Source: Ceratopteris richardii
Lineage: Eukaryota > Streptophyta > Polypodiopsida > Polypodiales > Pteridaceae
Reading direction: 5' to 3'
Length of the DNA: 64,000 bases
NCBI GenBank assembly: GCA_020310875.1
Contig: CM035413.1
Location: forward strand, 168,170,996-168,234,995
The notes below the pieces were generated by a model. That model was not told where the DNA came from. It did not search any database and was given only the letters and a program-made list of their open reading frames with translations. Positions 54,087 through 64,000 of the stretch are shown in pieces (the first letter of the stretch is position 1; each line of letters starts with the position of its first letter). Both the position numbers and the translations under genes were made by a program.

Positions 54087-56350
54087 ATCATGCCCTATGT
54101 ATGTACATTTTTCTTCTTCTCCTTCTATGGCTACTATTATTTATCATATACTTGTCCGTCATTCGCCTTTCTATTAGGCATTCGTACCATGATTCTTCTA
54201 TCTTCGATTTCATATTTCTTGAAATTCTCGGGTACTTCAAACAAAGATTCTTCTTTTTCTGACATGGTTTCTCTCTTCTTTCTTTTCTTGCCTTCACTCT
54301 TGGTAATCACTTCTGTGGCTAACCTCACCTCATTCGTATTTCCTCGTGTCTCTGAGTGTGAGTCTCTACCTCGAAAAAATATTCTTCCTCTGATGCAAAG
54401 GGTGGGTCCATGATAATTGATTCTAAATCAAAATTGCTTGCATCCTCAAATGCATCAGTGTTAGGTTCACACTCTTCTAAAATTGCATCGCACATGATTG
54501 GCTCTATCGTGAAAACTGAAATGTCATAGCCATCCTCGTCATAGTGGGGTGTTCATTGTTCTTCATTGATGGCTACATCCATGGTTGCTAGGATTTCTGC
54601 CCAACCATGGGGTTCAAACTCTTCGTCTGGGAATACTACAGGTGCGTAGGCTGGATCTTGAAGTGTTCGTGGATGTTGTTCTGCACCTAAGGTCCTTGCT
54701 TCTAATCTTTCTTCCTCTTTTTTGGCTACTTTACACATCCATAAATGAGTATCCTCATGTAACCAAGAAGGATCTAATTCTAATGAGTGCACGGATTCCG
54801 TCTCTACTGGTGTCTTATGGATGGTATTCCATTGTATTGGGGGTACATCTCGATGTGAATAGTCTTTAAGATTGACTTTGGTAGTCACTCCTAAATGTTG
54901 CAAGTACAAAGAATTAGTTCCCCAATCTTGTACAATTTGCAACTGACGCATGAATGGTCGTCCCAATATCATCTCGTAAGCATGGTTTTTTGCAAAGTCA
55001 CAAATGGCAAAGGTATGCTCAAATTCTACACCACAAGTGGTGAGAGATATACCTTCTAGTAAGCCTAATGGTTTTTCTATGTGTCCATCAGCCATTTGTA
55101 GCTTCATCTTGGTGGGTCTTAATGCTGGCTTACCCCAACGTTTCCATAAGGCGGTGGTAGCTATGGCTACTCCGGCTCCTGAATGTAAGATGGCTTTCGT
55201 GGTGTAGCCCTGATGGGTTATCGGAAGATAAGTGTTACCTTCCTCTCCTTCGCTTACATCTCCAATCTTTTCTACGGGTATTTTCGGTACCTTATTTTGT
55301 GATCCTATTTGTGAGGGAGTAGTAGCAAGCTCGGGGAATTGATTTGCTACATGTTTCCACAATTCTGGTTTTACCTTCAACAACTCCTCTAGAGTGAGAT
55401 TACATTGTACTTTAGTATTCTTGATCATTTTCGTGTTTCTAGGGATTACTGATTCTTCATTCCTCACTATTATCGTGGGTGCTCTCATACTAATAGACTT
55501 TGCTTCCCAAGGTCCTGTGAGCTGAGGTAATTCTTGTAAAGAATTAGATTCAAAGCATGTGTGTTCACTCAGTTGTTCCTCCTCTACATCATCGTAAATG
55601 GAGGGAATGTCTTGGGGAAATTGTTCCTGCAAGTCATCTATTTCTTGAATAGGAGGATGGGTTTCTTGTTCTTTTCTCCATTTCTCTTCTTGGATTTCTC
55701 TCAAAAATTCATGTGAATATTTATGTATGGAAGAGAGGTTGTCTTGACTTTCTGAGTTGGGTACTTGAGACAGAGATGGTGCATTCCTTTCCTGTGTCTC
55801 TGGGACAATAGGGTTCCTAGGCTGATCCTTTTTCTCTTTGCTCTCAATCAAGTATTCTAGCCTCTCCATTAGTCCTTGAAAGTGTAATTCCGGTTTTGCC
55901 ATGTTATTCCAATTAAGATATCTAGAGGCTTCGAACAAAGCTTGTGCTAGTTCTACCATCTTCATGCAAAGTTTAGTTCTCTCAATTTCTAGATCAACTC
56001 GAGGGTAGTTTTTGCTCATTTCAGCTACCTGAGGTCCCTCTTTTAATCTAGCCTGATATGCACGAAACATCATGTCTAGGTTTTCTGGTATGGGTTCCGC
56101 TAAAACTGATCCTGATTTCTGAGCTGGATTCTCTTGATTCAATTCTTGTGAACTCAATTCTTGGATTTTGGCTCTAGATTCCTTCAAACTTCCTTCCAAC
56201 TCACTTATCTTTTTACTCCATTTTCTCTTAATTCTTTCTCTAGAATCTTTCCAAGATTTTGTCTTTTTACTGCTAGATTCTGCAACTTCACTGGTTCCGG
56301 CTACTTTCTCCTGATTAAGCTATTGGTTTTGTAAGAGCGCCTGGGCTCTT
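54087..56350 (-). pseudogene. Element B linker and first retropepsin
   Basis: The piece 54553-56199 (548 residues) holds the linker motif LAEPIPENLDMMFRAYQA, an acidic region, then the first retropepsin: QGYTTKAIL active-site block near 55180-55210, MADGHIEKPLGLLEGISLTT, and EMILGRPFMRQLQIVQDW. The remaining 450 bp up to reverse transcriptase encode an acidic, Lys-rich linker with EVPENFKKYEIEDRRIMVRM, a motif also present in A and C. Several breaks. Confidence 0.85.
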
Positions 56351-56351
56351 G

Positions 56352-58850
56352 TTATAGCTTGGATAGGCACGTAGGGTTGGATCCATCTGCGTTATTTACA
56401 ATACCTATCACGTTGATCGGTGTCACATTCGAAGCGTTAACTGGATTTTTAGGACAATCTTTGATTATGTGCTCTTTGCCACAATCAGCACAAAAGCCTT
56501 GGATGTTATAGTACTGTGATTGTCCTACTATCGGGGGATGTGGACAATCCTTTATGAAATGATCTCCTTGGCACCTAAAGCATGGTCCTCTAGGGCCCTG
56601 TGGTCTGTGTTGTCTCAGTTGGGGCCGTGGATTTGGGTTTGTGTACATCACATTAGCATAGTCGGGCTCCCAACTAGGTTCCACTGGTGGACTATTGTAA
56701 TGATATGTCTCCACGTGTTCTGGTGACTCTGTGTAATATGCGGGTGGACTATCTACATGCGTAGAATCAAAACTGTTCGAATGCGGGTCACCCTCTATGA
56801 TCAAAGGTGAAGAAGGCACTAAGGCCCTACTTAGGTTCTCTTCTGCAACAGCGTATTTGACTGAGATGACATTCGCTGGTGGGGGTGGCTGCTGAGCTAA
56901 GACAGGTTGAGGTCTCTGTTGAGCCTGGTATGGGTAGTTCTGAGGAGGCCTATAGTAATAAGGCTGAGCATTGTATTGGCCTTGATACCTACCTGGCTGT
57001 GCGTATGCTTGCGGGTAGTTCTGTCTCACGGTCTGCTTGTTGTATGGGCAGTCCTGAGCCGTATGATTCGTGTATCTTCTCTCAATTGTACAGTATTGGC
57101 CACTAGAGTTGGCTTGTGGTTGTGGTGCATTGGGACACACATTTTCCATATGGTCACCACTACAGGTGTAACAACGCTTGTTCATTAGTACCCTAGGTTT
57201 GCTAGAAACTCCTAGCTTCTGTGCCACTTTTTCTGCTAGGTCTTCTATTGAGCTAGACAATTTTGTGGATGCTAGAGATGAACAGTCTGAATCCTTATAG
57301 ACCTTTGAGAGTTCCAACTCTTCTCCTAAGTTGTCCTCAATGTCTATACAAATTCTTACACATTGCTCTAGCGTTCTAGGTTCTTTTAGGTACACGTAGG
57401 AGCGTAGTTTAGAGCTCAACAAGCCATCTAGAAACAATGACACTTGCTTAGCTTGTGAGGGTAGCTCTTGCATTGGACATCGTTCAACATATTGTCTAAA
57501 CCTATGTCCTGCCAGTCTTACTGTTTCTTGAGGGGTCTGTTTAAAGCTATGAATCAGCGAAGACGTGTCATGTCTAACCCCACTTTTAGAGAATTCAGTG
57601 ATGAATGACTCTAAAAAGTGATGGATGTCTCTAAATTGCCTTTGTTGCAGAGGTTGGAACCAAGTTAAAGCGGTATTCTTTAACGTTAGTCCAAATGCAT
57701 TGTATTGCGTGAACATGTCTTCAACTTGTTCGGCTCTTGGTACTTGCTTGAATTCCGCGACATGGTCATAGGGATCTCCTGTCCCATCAAAGTAATTTTT
57801 CATGGATTTCACTAATTGAGTGGGTCTCAATATTCTTGCGTGTTCGCGTGGTCTAGGTAGAGGAAAATCATCTCTACCACCTGGTATTCCATGATCTTTT
57901 TGCCTATCTACTCTGTTAGTGTCCATGGTTGTTCTATCTCTCCCTATGGGGTGATTAAAGCTTACTTCCGGTCTCTCTTTATTTCCCTCTCTTTGATTTC
58001 CATGGGCTGAGGATGTTCCTGCCCCTTGTTGACTTGTATTCATGTTTGTTCTAGATGGAGGGAATACCAATTCACCTCTCCATGTGTATGTGTTTTTAGC
58101 GCGATCAGGCACCACAAAGACTCTTTCTGAAGTCTCATCCAGGTATACAACCTTTCCAGGTGTATCCGGGTCCTTGAACTCGTATATCGTGATGATTCCT
58201 ACCTCACTAAGTAGTTCTATCTTGTATCTCCAAAAGGCTTCATCAGTTTCTTTATTTACAAACAACTCTATGCTTCTGTTGTCCTGAGGGATCCATTCCG
58301 GGATTAGTACTCGTGTCAGTACAGATTTCCCTCTAGGTGTTCTAGGCTCTTCTAATGGTTCTTTTCCTTGAGATTTTGCTTCCATCTCTGGTTGAATCGC
58401 GCCAAACTCGTTGGTATTGTTTGGCTGCGTACTTAAGATGTACATCGTTCCTTCCTTGTCTATGTATGCGTCTCTCTCGAATTTCACCACTGGATGTTCC
58501 AATCCAATGGGTTGATCGGGGTTGTGCATTTGCACCACTTGCCTTCGCAAACCATCCTCATAGATGCGAGCACCTAATCGGTTGGTTCGGAGAAATTCTA
58601 GTTGTGTTCTATAGGGTCCTTCTGGTTTTTCTAAATAGGCTACATTCGACCCTACTTCTGGTCTTTCTGTGCTAAATGCCATTTCTGATTCGCTAGTATC
58701 TGAGCTCTCGTAGGGATAACTAGTGTTCAATTGCTGAGCCCACGATCGTGCGGTAGTTCTTACACTTGCCTCTGATGGTCTAAGGCTTCGCCGGTCTGAC
58801 TTACCTATATGTTTGCCCGATCTAAGGTTCATTAATTTTGTTCCTTGCAC
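56352..58850 (-). pseudogene. Element B gag
   Basis: 832 open residues. The family start MNLRSGKHIGKSDRRS lies six codons into the frame (about 58832). The N-terminal domain has LEFLRTNRLGARIYEDGLRR and IYEFKDPDTPGKVVYLDETS; the capsid core has YNAFGLTLKNTALTWFQPL, HSFKQTPQETVRLAGHRF and LFLDGLLSSKLRSYVYLKE. The C-terminal part carries four small zinc-binding clusters: CYTCSGDHMENVC, YCTIERRYTNHTAQDC, CFRCQGDHFIKDC and FCADCGKEHIIKDC; three share the compact CX2CX3HX4C spacing. Pro/Tyr/Gln-rich sequence lies between them. The gag frame itself is long and open; the element as a whole is broken elsewhere. Confidence 0.93.
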
Positions 58851-60547
58851 GCTTAGTACACGCTCAGATCGTCAATGATTCTTTGTTATTTCTGTCTTGA
58901 TTCTTTTTAAATTTCTTTAGATTCTTGTCTTAATGTATGCGTCAGGAATTCGACTTCCTGTGGTACTTTGAGTTCTCGTTCCGTCAGACTTATGTTCTTT
59001 TCCTTTAGGTTTTCGTGTCACACACCTTTACTTTAGTCTTGAACTTGATCAATTTAACTCTCTTGAACTTGAGGCGTTCCTACCGTCTTAATCCACAATG
59101 CTAACGTTTATCCTAAGCTAAGAATTGACTGAGGGGGTTGAGTAATCTTCCAACCTCGAGTCAGCTTTTCTGGTTGCTCTGATGCCCAAGAAGCCGCGCT
59201 TCCCAAGCTTTATGCCCTTCACTGCCTTGCCTTGGTTGCCTTCGATTGCCCTTGCTAGAACTTTCCTTTTGCCCAATTTTTCAATGCTTGCCCCCTGGCT
59301 TTCTAACGAGCTATTAAGCTCAAAAAACGGACTTCGGATGAAAAAGTTATGACCGTTCAGGCCCTGGGGGGTAAAAACTGACAAACAGGATTTTCTCCAA
59401 ATATGAGCTAAGGGGTCTCCTATGAGTATAATCACCCAAAAATTTCCCAAAAATAGCCCCAAAATTGGCCAAAAAATGAAACCCTAAAATTTGCGATGGG
59501 GGTGCACAATCGCGATGGTCTGAGACAATCGCGATGGTCTGGGACCGTCGCGATGGCGTGAACCTGGACAATCGCGATGGCGTGAAAGTGCACCGTCGCG
59601 ATGGCGTGAAATTGCACAATCGCGATGGTCTGAAAGTGCACAATCGCGATGGTCTGGATTTGCACAATCGCGATGGCGTGAAAGTGCACAATCGCGATGG
59701 CGTGAAAGTGCACCATCGTGATGGCGTCCGTCAACGGTCAACGTGGACAATCGCGATGGTCCAAAGTGAACCGTCGCGATGGTCAGAGCGAGATGGCGTG
59801 AGCCAATCGCGATGGTCTCGGCGCGATGGCATGAGCCAATCGCGATGGTCTGAATTTTTGAAGTGTCGCGATGGTGTGAGGGTGTCGTCGCGATGGTCTG
59901 AAGTGCACCGTCGCGATGGTCTGAATTGCCACGTGGCACCGTCGGCGCGATGGCGTGACACAATCGCGATGGTCAGAGACCGTCGCGATGGTCCGGCCAA
60001 GCCGTCGTGATGGCGTGAGCCAATCGCGATGGTGTGACACAATCGCGATGGTCAGAGACCGTCGCGATGGTCCACCAAACTATGAATTTTTGGGATGCAG
60101 CTATGGATTCCTATAGGCGCAGGTGTGCTCTTCACGCTGGTGTGGTCGCCTTCTCCAAATTCCGAACTTTGCAGACCATCGTGATGGTCTGACACAGACG
60201 GAAATTTCTGACAGAAACTGAAGTTTTTACCTTTTTGCAGCCTTCCTGATGCACTGGAGCTCTGTACCTGCAAGAAAACCCAAGAAAACAAAAGTGCACA
60301 CAAGCACAAAAGCTCTCTCTCACTCTCTCGCATGCACAAATGAGGGGAAATGAGGAGAATGGGTGGATATGGTGAATTTTCTGATTTTTTTGGAGATGAA
60401 GATGATGATGCGGTGATGAAGATGGAGTGTGGGGGAGGTGAAAAACACTAAAAACTAAGTAAAAACAACAACAAAAACTGAAATTTTTACCTTCCAACGC
60501 CACTTCTTGCTATACTCTTACCATCACACATTCGTCCTAGACTCGAT
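58851..60547 (-). repeat. Element B leader with ATCGCGATGG array
   Basis: A 1.7-kb leader between primer-binding site and gag. From about 59508 to 60075 it is an array of 24-bp-like units CAATCGCGATGGTCTGA / CAATCGCGATGGCGTGA, with more than 20 copies of the CGCGATGG core. The conserved leader block is at about 59295-59397. Nearer the primer-binding site are CT- and GAT-rich microsatellites (60309-60330, 60395-60425). 58851-59290 shows nothing recognisable. Several frames stay open through the array (HRDG and TIAI repeats); they are not proteins. Confidence 0.88.
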
Positions 60548-60564
60548 CCCCGGCAACGGCGCCA
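60548..60564 (-). other. Element B primer-binding site (tRNA-Asp)
   Basis: Minus strand TGGCGCCGTTGCCGGGG, identical to that of A, seven bases from the 5' LTR. Confidence 0.92.
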
Positions 60565-60571
60565 AATTTGG

Positions 60572-61209
60572 TGTTGCTCTAGCACAATGGTGAGAACCAC
60601 GTTAAGAAGCTTCACCTCCTTAATGTCAATCCGCAGAAGAGATAGGAGTGATATGAAGATCGTGAATGTGAGATGAAGTGAGAGTGAAGGTGAGAAGCAT
60701 AGAAATGCACACACACATACACACACACTACGAAGAGACAAGCAAGACACAATGGAAGGTGAGAAATCAACTCTATTACTCAAGAACACTATTACAAGCT
60801 CAAAAGAACTCTAACCTCAAACAAGCTAACCTCAAAAATGAGCTCTCTAGCTCTTTTTATAGTTTCTAGACTAGTTTTGACCGGTTTCACATCTAGTGAC
60901 CGGCATAGTTAAAAATTAGGTCCTAGATGCTATTTGGAAGGGTAAACGATGTCTAAAAATAACGAAAATTGATACGCTTGTTCTACCTAAGCTCCTCAAG
61001 CTCAAGGACTCCTCGGCTTGCACAAAATGGAGCTATGGATTACAAAATGGGGTTTTCTATGTTACATATGTTACAATAGTGATAAAAATCACTGTTGGAG
61101 GTTTTTGGAAACTATTTGAAAACATAATTCTTTGAAAAACGATTCGATTGGCTCCCTGCTCTGTCGTTACATGCTTCCGTGTTGTCTGTGCCTCTGGCTG
61201 CTTCCAACA
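60572..61209 (-). repeat. Element B 5' LTR
   Basis: 638 bp, same length as the 3' LTR and about 1.1% different; followed outside by the target duplication CTAAC. TATA box near 60849-60864. Confidence 0.95.
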
Positions 61210-61404
61210 CTAACGAAGTTGGCTCAATCACCATTTATGAGTTTAAGGACCTAGAGACACCAAGCAAGGTTGTCTATCTAGATAACACTTCAGTGCGGAT
61301 GTTCCTAGTTATGGAGCAGGGTAGGCATGCCTGCACATGTAAGGGTGAACTGATCTTTCCTCCACGAAGATCAAATGTCTCCCATGGCCACCAAGGAGCA
61401 AAAT
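61210..61404 (+). pseudogene. Element D gag, right piece
   Basis: D resumes with the second copy of CTAAC. The frame reads TIYEFKDLETPSKVVYLDNT and GELIFPPRRSNVSHGHQGA, which are the gag blocks that directly follow those ending at 44083. It is cut by the LTR of element F at 61405. Confidence 0.88.
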
Positions 61405-61633
61405 TGTTGATATATTTAGGTAGTGATATGTGTGAACACACTAGGACCGTCGGGGCACTTTTTCCCCCTTTAAGAGGTTTTTTCCCCTAGCTTGTATATA
61501 CACCTATTACCCTAACGGGTTACTTATCTTTGTACATTCTAGTGGTAATACATTCATTATTGCGTGTTGTGCTCCAAGCTTCTTGTTCTTCCTTGTGTTG
61601 TTTGCGTGCTTCCATAGACCTCAAACTCCAACA
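61405..61633 (+). repeat. Element F 5' LTR
   Basis: 229 bp with TGTTG...CAACA inverted ends. TATA-like TATATA at 61495-61502 and a T-rich leader follow. The second LTR is outside the window. Confidence 0.88.
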
Positions 61634-61635
61634 AT

Positions 61636-61647
61636 TGGTATCACAGC
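61636..61647 (+). other. Element F primer-binding site (tRNA-iMet)
   Basis: TGGTATCACAGC, a close match to the Copia site TGGTATCAGAGC, two bases from the LTR. The following 340 bases to gag show no feature. Confidence 0.8.
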
Positions 61648-61987
61648 AGGTTGCCACTTCATCTAGGGTGTTGTCAACACCTCTCGAGTCATAGTCTCAG
61701 AATCCTATGAAATTTGGTGAGCATACTCAGGGTGATTAGAAGAACAAAACTGCTTCGCTCTGTGGTGCCAAAATCGCGATCTCAGCTCCTTTCAACCTCT
61801 GAATGCACTATCATTGTGCTTGTGTAGGCAATTTTGTCTTTTTGTACCAAAGATATATATAGGTTTGGGTTCACTATTATAAGCGTCTCGAAGTCTACTA
61901 CAGGTTTGGTAGAACTTGACATGGTACTTCTATTCAACTTTTTGAGATAAAGTCAATTTTTGCATCAGCATATTTTAGTCAATTGCC

Positions 61988-62860
61988 ATGGCTGAAAGCA
62001 ATGATGTATTTCGTATGTTGGTTGTTGAGGATAAGTTGGACGGTACCAACTACCCATTATGGGCTTATATGATGCGTCATGTATTGGTTGTAAAAGGACT
62101 ATGGAATATTGTGTAGTGTGTTGAAAAATGTCCTATTACACCTACAAACACAGTTGCCGAAGGTGATGCATATGACATTGAAGATGATGATATTCTTCAT
62201 GTTCCTATTTTTTTTGTGGTTCTTGCTCCACCTATTGAAGATCAAATTTGTTGGGATGGTAGAGATACTCAAGCACATGCATTGATAGCCTTATCTGTCA
62301 AACGTGCGATTATTCCTCACATTCATTATTGTAGAATAGCTAAGGATGCTTGGGATACACTTACCACTTTATACTAGGCAAGGAATGAGGCTCGTGTTGC
62401 TTACCTCTGAAAATAGTTGGAGAGTGAGCACATGAAAGAAGGAGATTCCATGGCCATTCTGACAAAGATCAAAGATTTGAAGGAAGACTTGATTTCTGAT
62501 GATGAAGTCTTGTGTGACAGTTCACTAGTGCAGACTATTCTGAATGGTCTTCCCGATTCATACCAGAGTTTTGCTTCTACTCTTCATTTGATGACGAAAG
62601 GCAATCCAAATGCCTTGACATTTGAGGAGTTGGTCTGTGCTCTATTGCAAGGAGATCAGTCTAAGCAGAACAGGTCCATTATGTGTGTTGCAGATCAAGC
62701 TTTCTTGGCTAGTCAAAAGGGCAAAGGTAAATGGAGCTCGTCTACTAGTAAGTAGAAATCTGCTAATTCTCCACAATGAAAGAAGGATGAGAGAGACGAG
62801 AAGAAAACATAAAAGAAGAAATTGTTTTGCAAGTATTGTAAAGCAAATGATCATGTCATA
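61988..62860 (+). pseudogene. Element F gag
   Basis: Copia gag of the UBN2 type starting MAESNDVFRMLVVEDKLDG. Landmarks: YPLWAYMMRHVLVVKGLW, ALIALSVKRAI, LTKIKDLKEDLISDD, ILNGLPDSYQSFASTLH, and a zinc-knuckle region around CKYCKANDH at 62822-62860. Several breaks. Confidence 0.88.
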
Positions 62861-63442
62861 AACAGTTATCCAAAACTAGTTGTAAAAGATGCAAAGAAGA
62901 AAGAGGATGGAATGGTTGTTCCAGAGGCCTCTACACCAAAAATAGAGTCTGCTAATCTTGTGCACAATGAAGAATGGGTGTTTACTATTGTTTGCAGTTT
63001 TGACCCATCTTCCCATGAGTAGTGTATGTGTGTAGCAGGCTTAGATGTTTGGTACTTTGATAGTGGGGCAACCAAATATATTACCTTGCAGTGCAGTTCC
63101 TTCACTTCACTTGAGCCTACACCTATAGGGAATACTATCACATGTGCCAAAAACTCCTCCTATCCTATCATGGGAGTTGGTAAGATCATTCTAACTACTA
63201 ATGATGGTAGTTCTTTTACATTGTTGGATGCTTTATTTGTGCTAGGAATCAAGAAGAATATGTTATCAGTTTCAACTTTAGCCAAGATTGGCTTGGTTGT
63301 GAAATTTGTTGATGCCATATGTACAGTTCATGATCTGTCAAATGGTGATGTCATTATTGCTTCTCGAATTTTATGTCGTGGGCTATATAAGCTCAATGAA
63401 AGATCTATGAATGATTCAGCATGTGTAGTACATGATTCTTAG
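62861..63442 (+). pseudogene. Element F protease
   Basis: Copia aspartic protease. The active-site block is WYFDSGATKYIT at about 63050-63085, followed by ITCAKNSSYPIMGVGKIILT and ALFVLGIKKNMLSVSTLAK, all in standard order. The preceding stretch is a Lys-rich linker after the zinc knuckle. Confidence 0.88.
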
Positions 63443-64000
63443 GCTATATCAGATGCAAAGCTTTGGCATGCATGCTTTGGTCATTTGAATTTTGCTAGTT
63501 TGCTACACCTCCAAAAATTTGAAATGGTGTCCTCTCTGCCCAAACTTAGGCAATTTTGGGAAAAATGGAGTGTTCATCATTCCCAAAAGATGGTTCAATT
63601 TGAGCTACTCAAAAATTGCAGCTTGTTCACAATGATGTCTGTGGTCCTATGTAGACACCTTCTTTTGGGAACTATCTTTACTTCATGACTTTCATCAATC
63701 ATTTTTCTAGGTATGCATGGGTATATCCATTGAAAGAAAAGTCCAAAGTGTTTATGTGCTTCAAAAAAATTTTGGTTTTGGCTGAAAATCTGTCAGCATG
63801 TAAAATGGGCACCCTTCGTTCTGATCAAGGGAGGGGGGGGGTATATGTCTTATGACTTTGATGCATTTGTGGCTAAACATGGGATAAAGTATCACTGTAC
63901 AATGCCATATACACCTCAATAGAATGGAGTTGTTGAACGGAAGAATAAGTCACTCATGGAGATGGCAAGGTGTATGGTCAAGAGTCATGCTTTACCACAT
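63443..64000 (+). pseudogene. Element F GAG-pre-integrase and integrase start
   Basis: LWHACFGHLNFASLLHLQKF marks the GAG-pre-integrase zinc domain. Integrase core remnants follow, with FDAFVAKHGIKYHCTMPYTP and NGVVERKNKSLMEMARCM near the window end. Broken and incomplete at the edge. Confidence 0.8.

Larger units (their letters stand above)
44084..61209 (-). mobile_element. Element B: long Ty3/gypsy retrotransposon with third gene
   Basis: A 17,126-bp minus-strand element with 638-bp LTRs, perfect target duplication CTAAC, complete tRNA-Asp primer-binding site, polypurine tract, leader array, gag, pol and a long third gene after pol. The LTRs differ at about 7 sites (about 1.1%), so it is young: about 0.4 million years at a fast plant rate and a few million at a slow one. 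The coding part has roughly half a dozen or more breaks, so it is recently dead. It sits inside the gag of D, a member of the same wider family. Confidence 0.95.
61405..64000 (+). mobile_element. Element F: Copia element, runs off the window
   Basis: A + strand Ty1/copia fossil: short 229-bp 5' LTR, tRNA-iMet type primer-binding site, gag, zinc knuckle region, protease, GAG-pre-integrase and the first part of integrase. The 3' half lies beyond the window. It is inserted in the gag of element D. The coding region has about ten breaks, so it is old. Confidence 0.9.

Noticed and set aside
59484-60042. Open frames on both strands with HRDG, TIAI and RWS repeats
   Set aside because: They follow the 24-bp-like DNA repeat of the B leader array, stay open in several frames at once, and match no protein family.

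Overview
This 64 kb window is nuclear DNA of a land plant with a large, retrotransposon-packed genome. Every coding signal I can support belongs to an LTR retrotransposon. I found no host gene, tRNA, rRNA or CRISPR array. The plant assignment rests on Ty3/gypsy elements with a tRNA-Asp primer-binding site (TGGCGCCGTTGCCGGGGA), several Copia elements primed by initiator tRNA-Met, deep nesting, and CpG-decayed old copies. I cannot place the species: conifer, cycad, fern or angiosperm are all possible.

Layout. (G) 1-659, gag of a Ty3/gypsy element on the + strand, cut by the window edge. (C) about 660-12857, a broken minus-strand Ty3/gypsy element with gag, protease, integrase, a second protease, a third gene, a leader repeat array and an 889-bp 5' LTR. 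(Copia 1) 12858-17249, an old minus-strand Copia element with diverged LTRs; C lies in its 3' LTR. (Copia 2) 17250 to about 17775, a reverse-transcriptase relic. (E) about 17776-22405 and 35910-37080, an old, heavily decayed + strand Ty3/gypsy element. (A) 22406-35909, a nearly whole minus-strand Ty3/gypsy element inserted in E, with 610-bp LTRs differing at about 2 sites and a perfect GTCGC target duplication. (J) a Copia gag relic at about 37085-37580. (H) about 37590-41513, three tandem gag copies of another + strand Ty3/gypsy element. (D) 41514-44083 and 61210-61404, an older + strand relative of A and B. (B) 44084-61209, a 17.1-kb minus-strand Ty3/gypsy element inserted in the gag of D, with 638-bp LTRs differing at about 7 sites and a perfect CTAAC target duplication. 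(F) 61405-64000, a decayed + strand Copia element, also inserted in D and running off the window.

The notable biology is the shared design of A, B and C. Their polyprotein reads gag, retropepsin, reverse transcriptase, RNase H, a first HHCC zinc domain, a second HHCC zinc domain plus integrase core, then a second retropepsin-like domain after integrase, then a basic tail with repeated W[VI]PK motifs. B and C add a third gene in the env position whose N-terminal domain is conserved between them and is followed by proline-rich and coiled-coil regions. A, B and C each carry, between primer-binding site and gag, a tandem array built on the palindrome ATCGCGAT; D has a decayed version. The older element E shows neither the extra zinc domain nor the second retropepsin, so these look like gains in the A/B/C branch. 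I know of no described plant Ty3/gypsy lineage with this combination, but I could not search databases.
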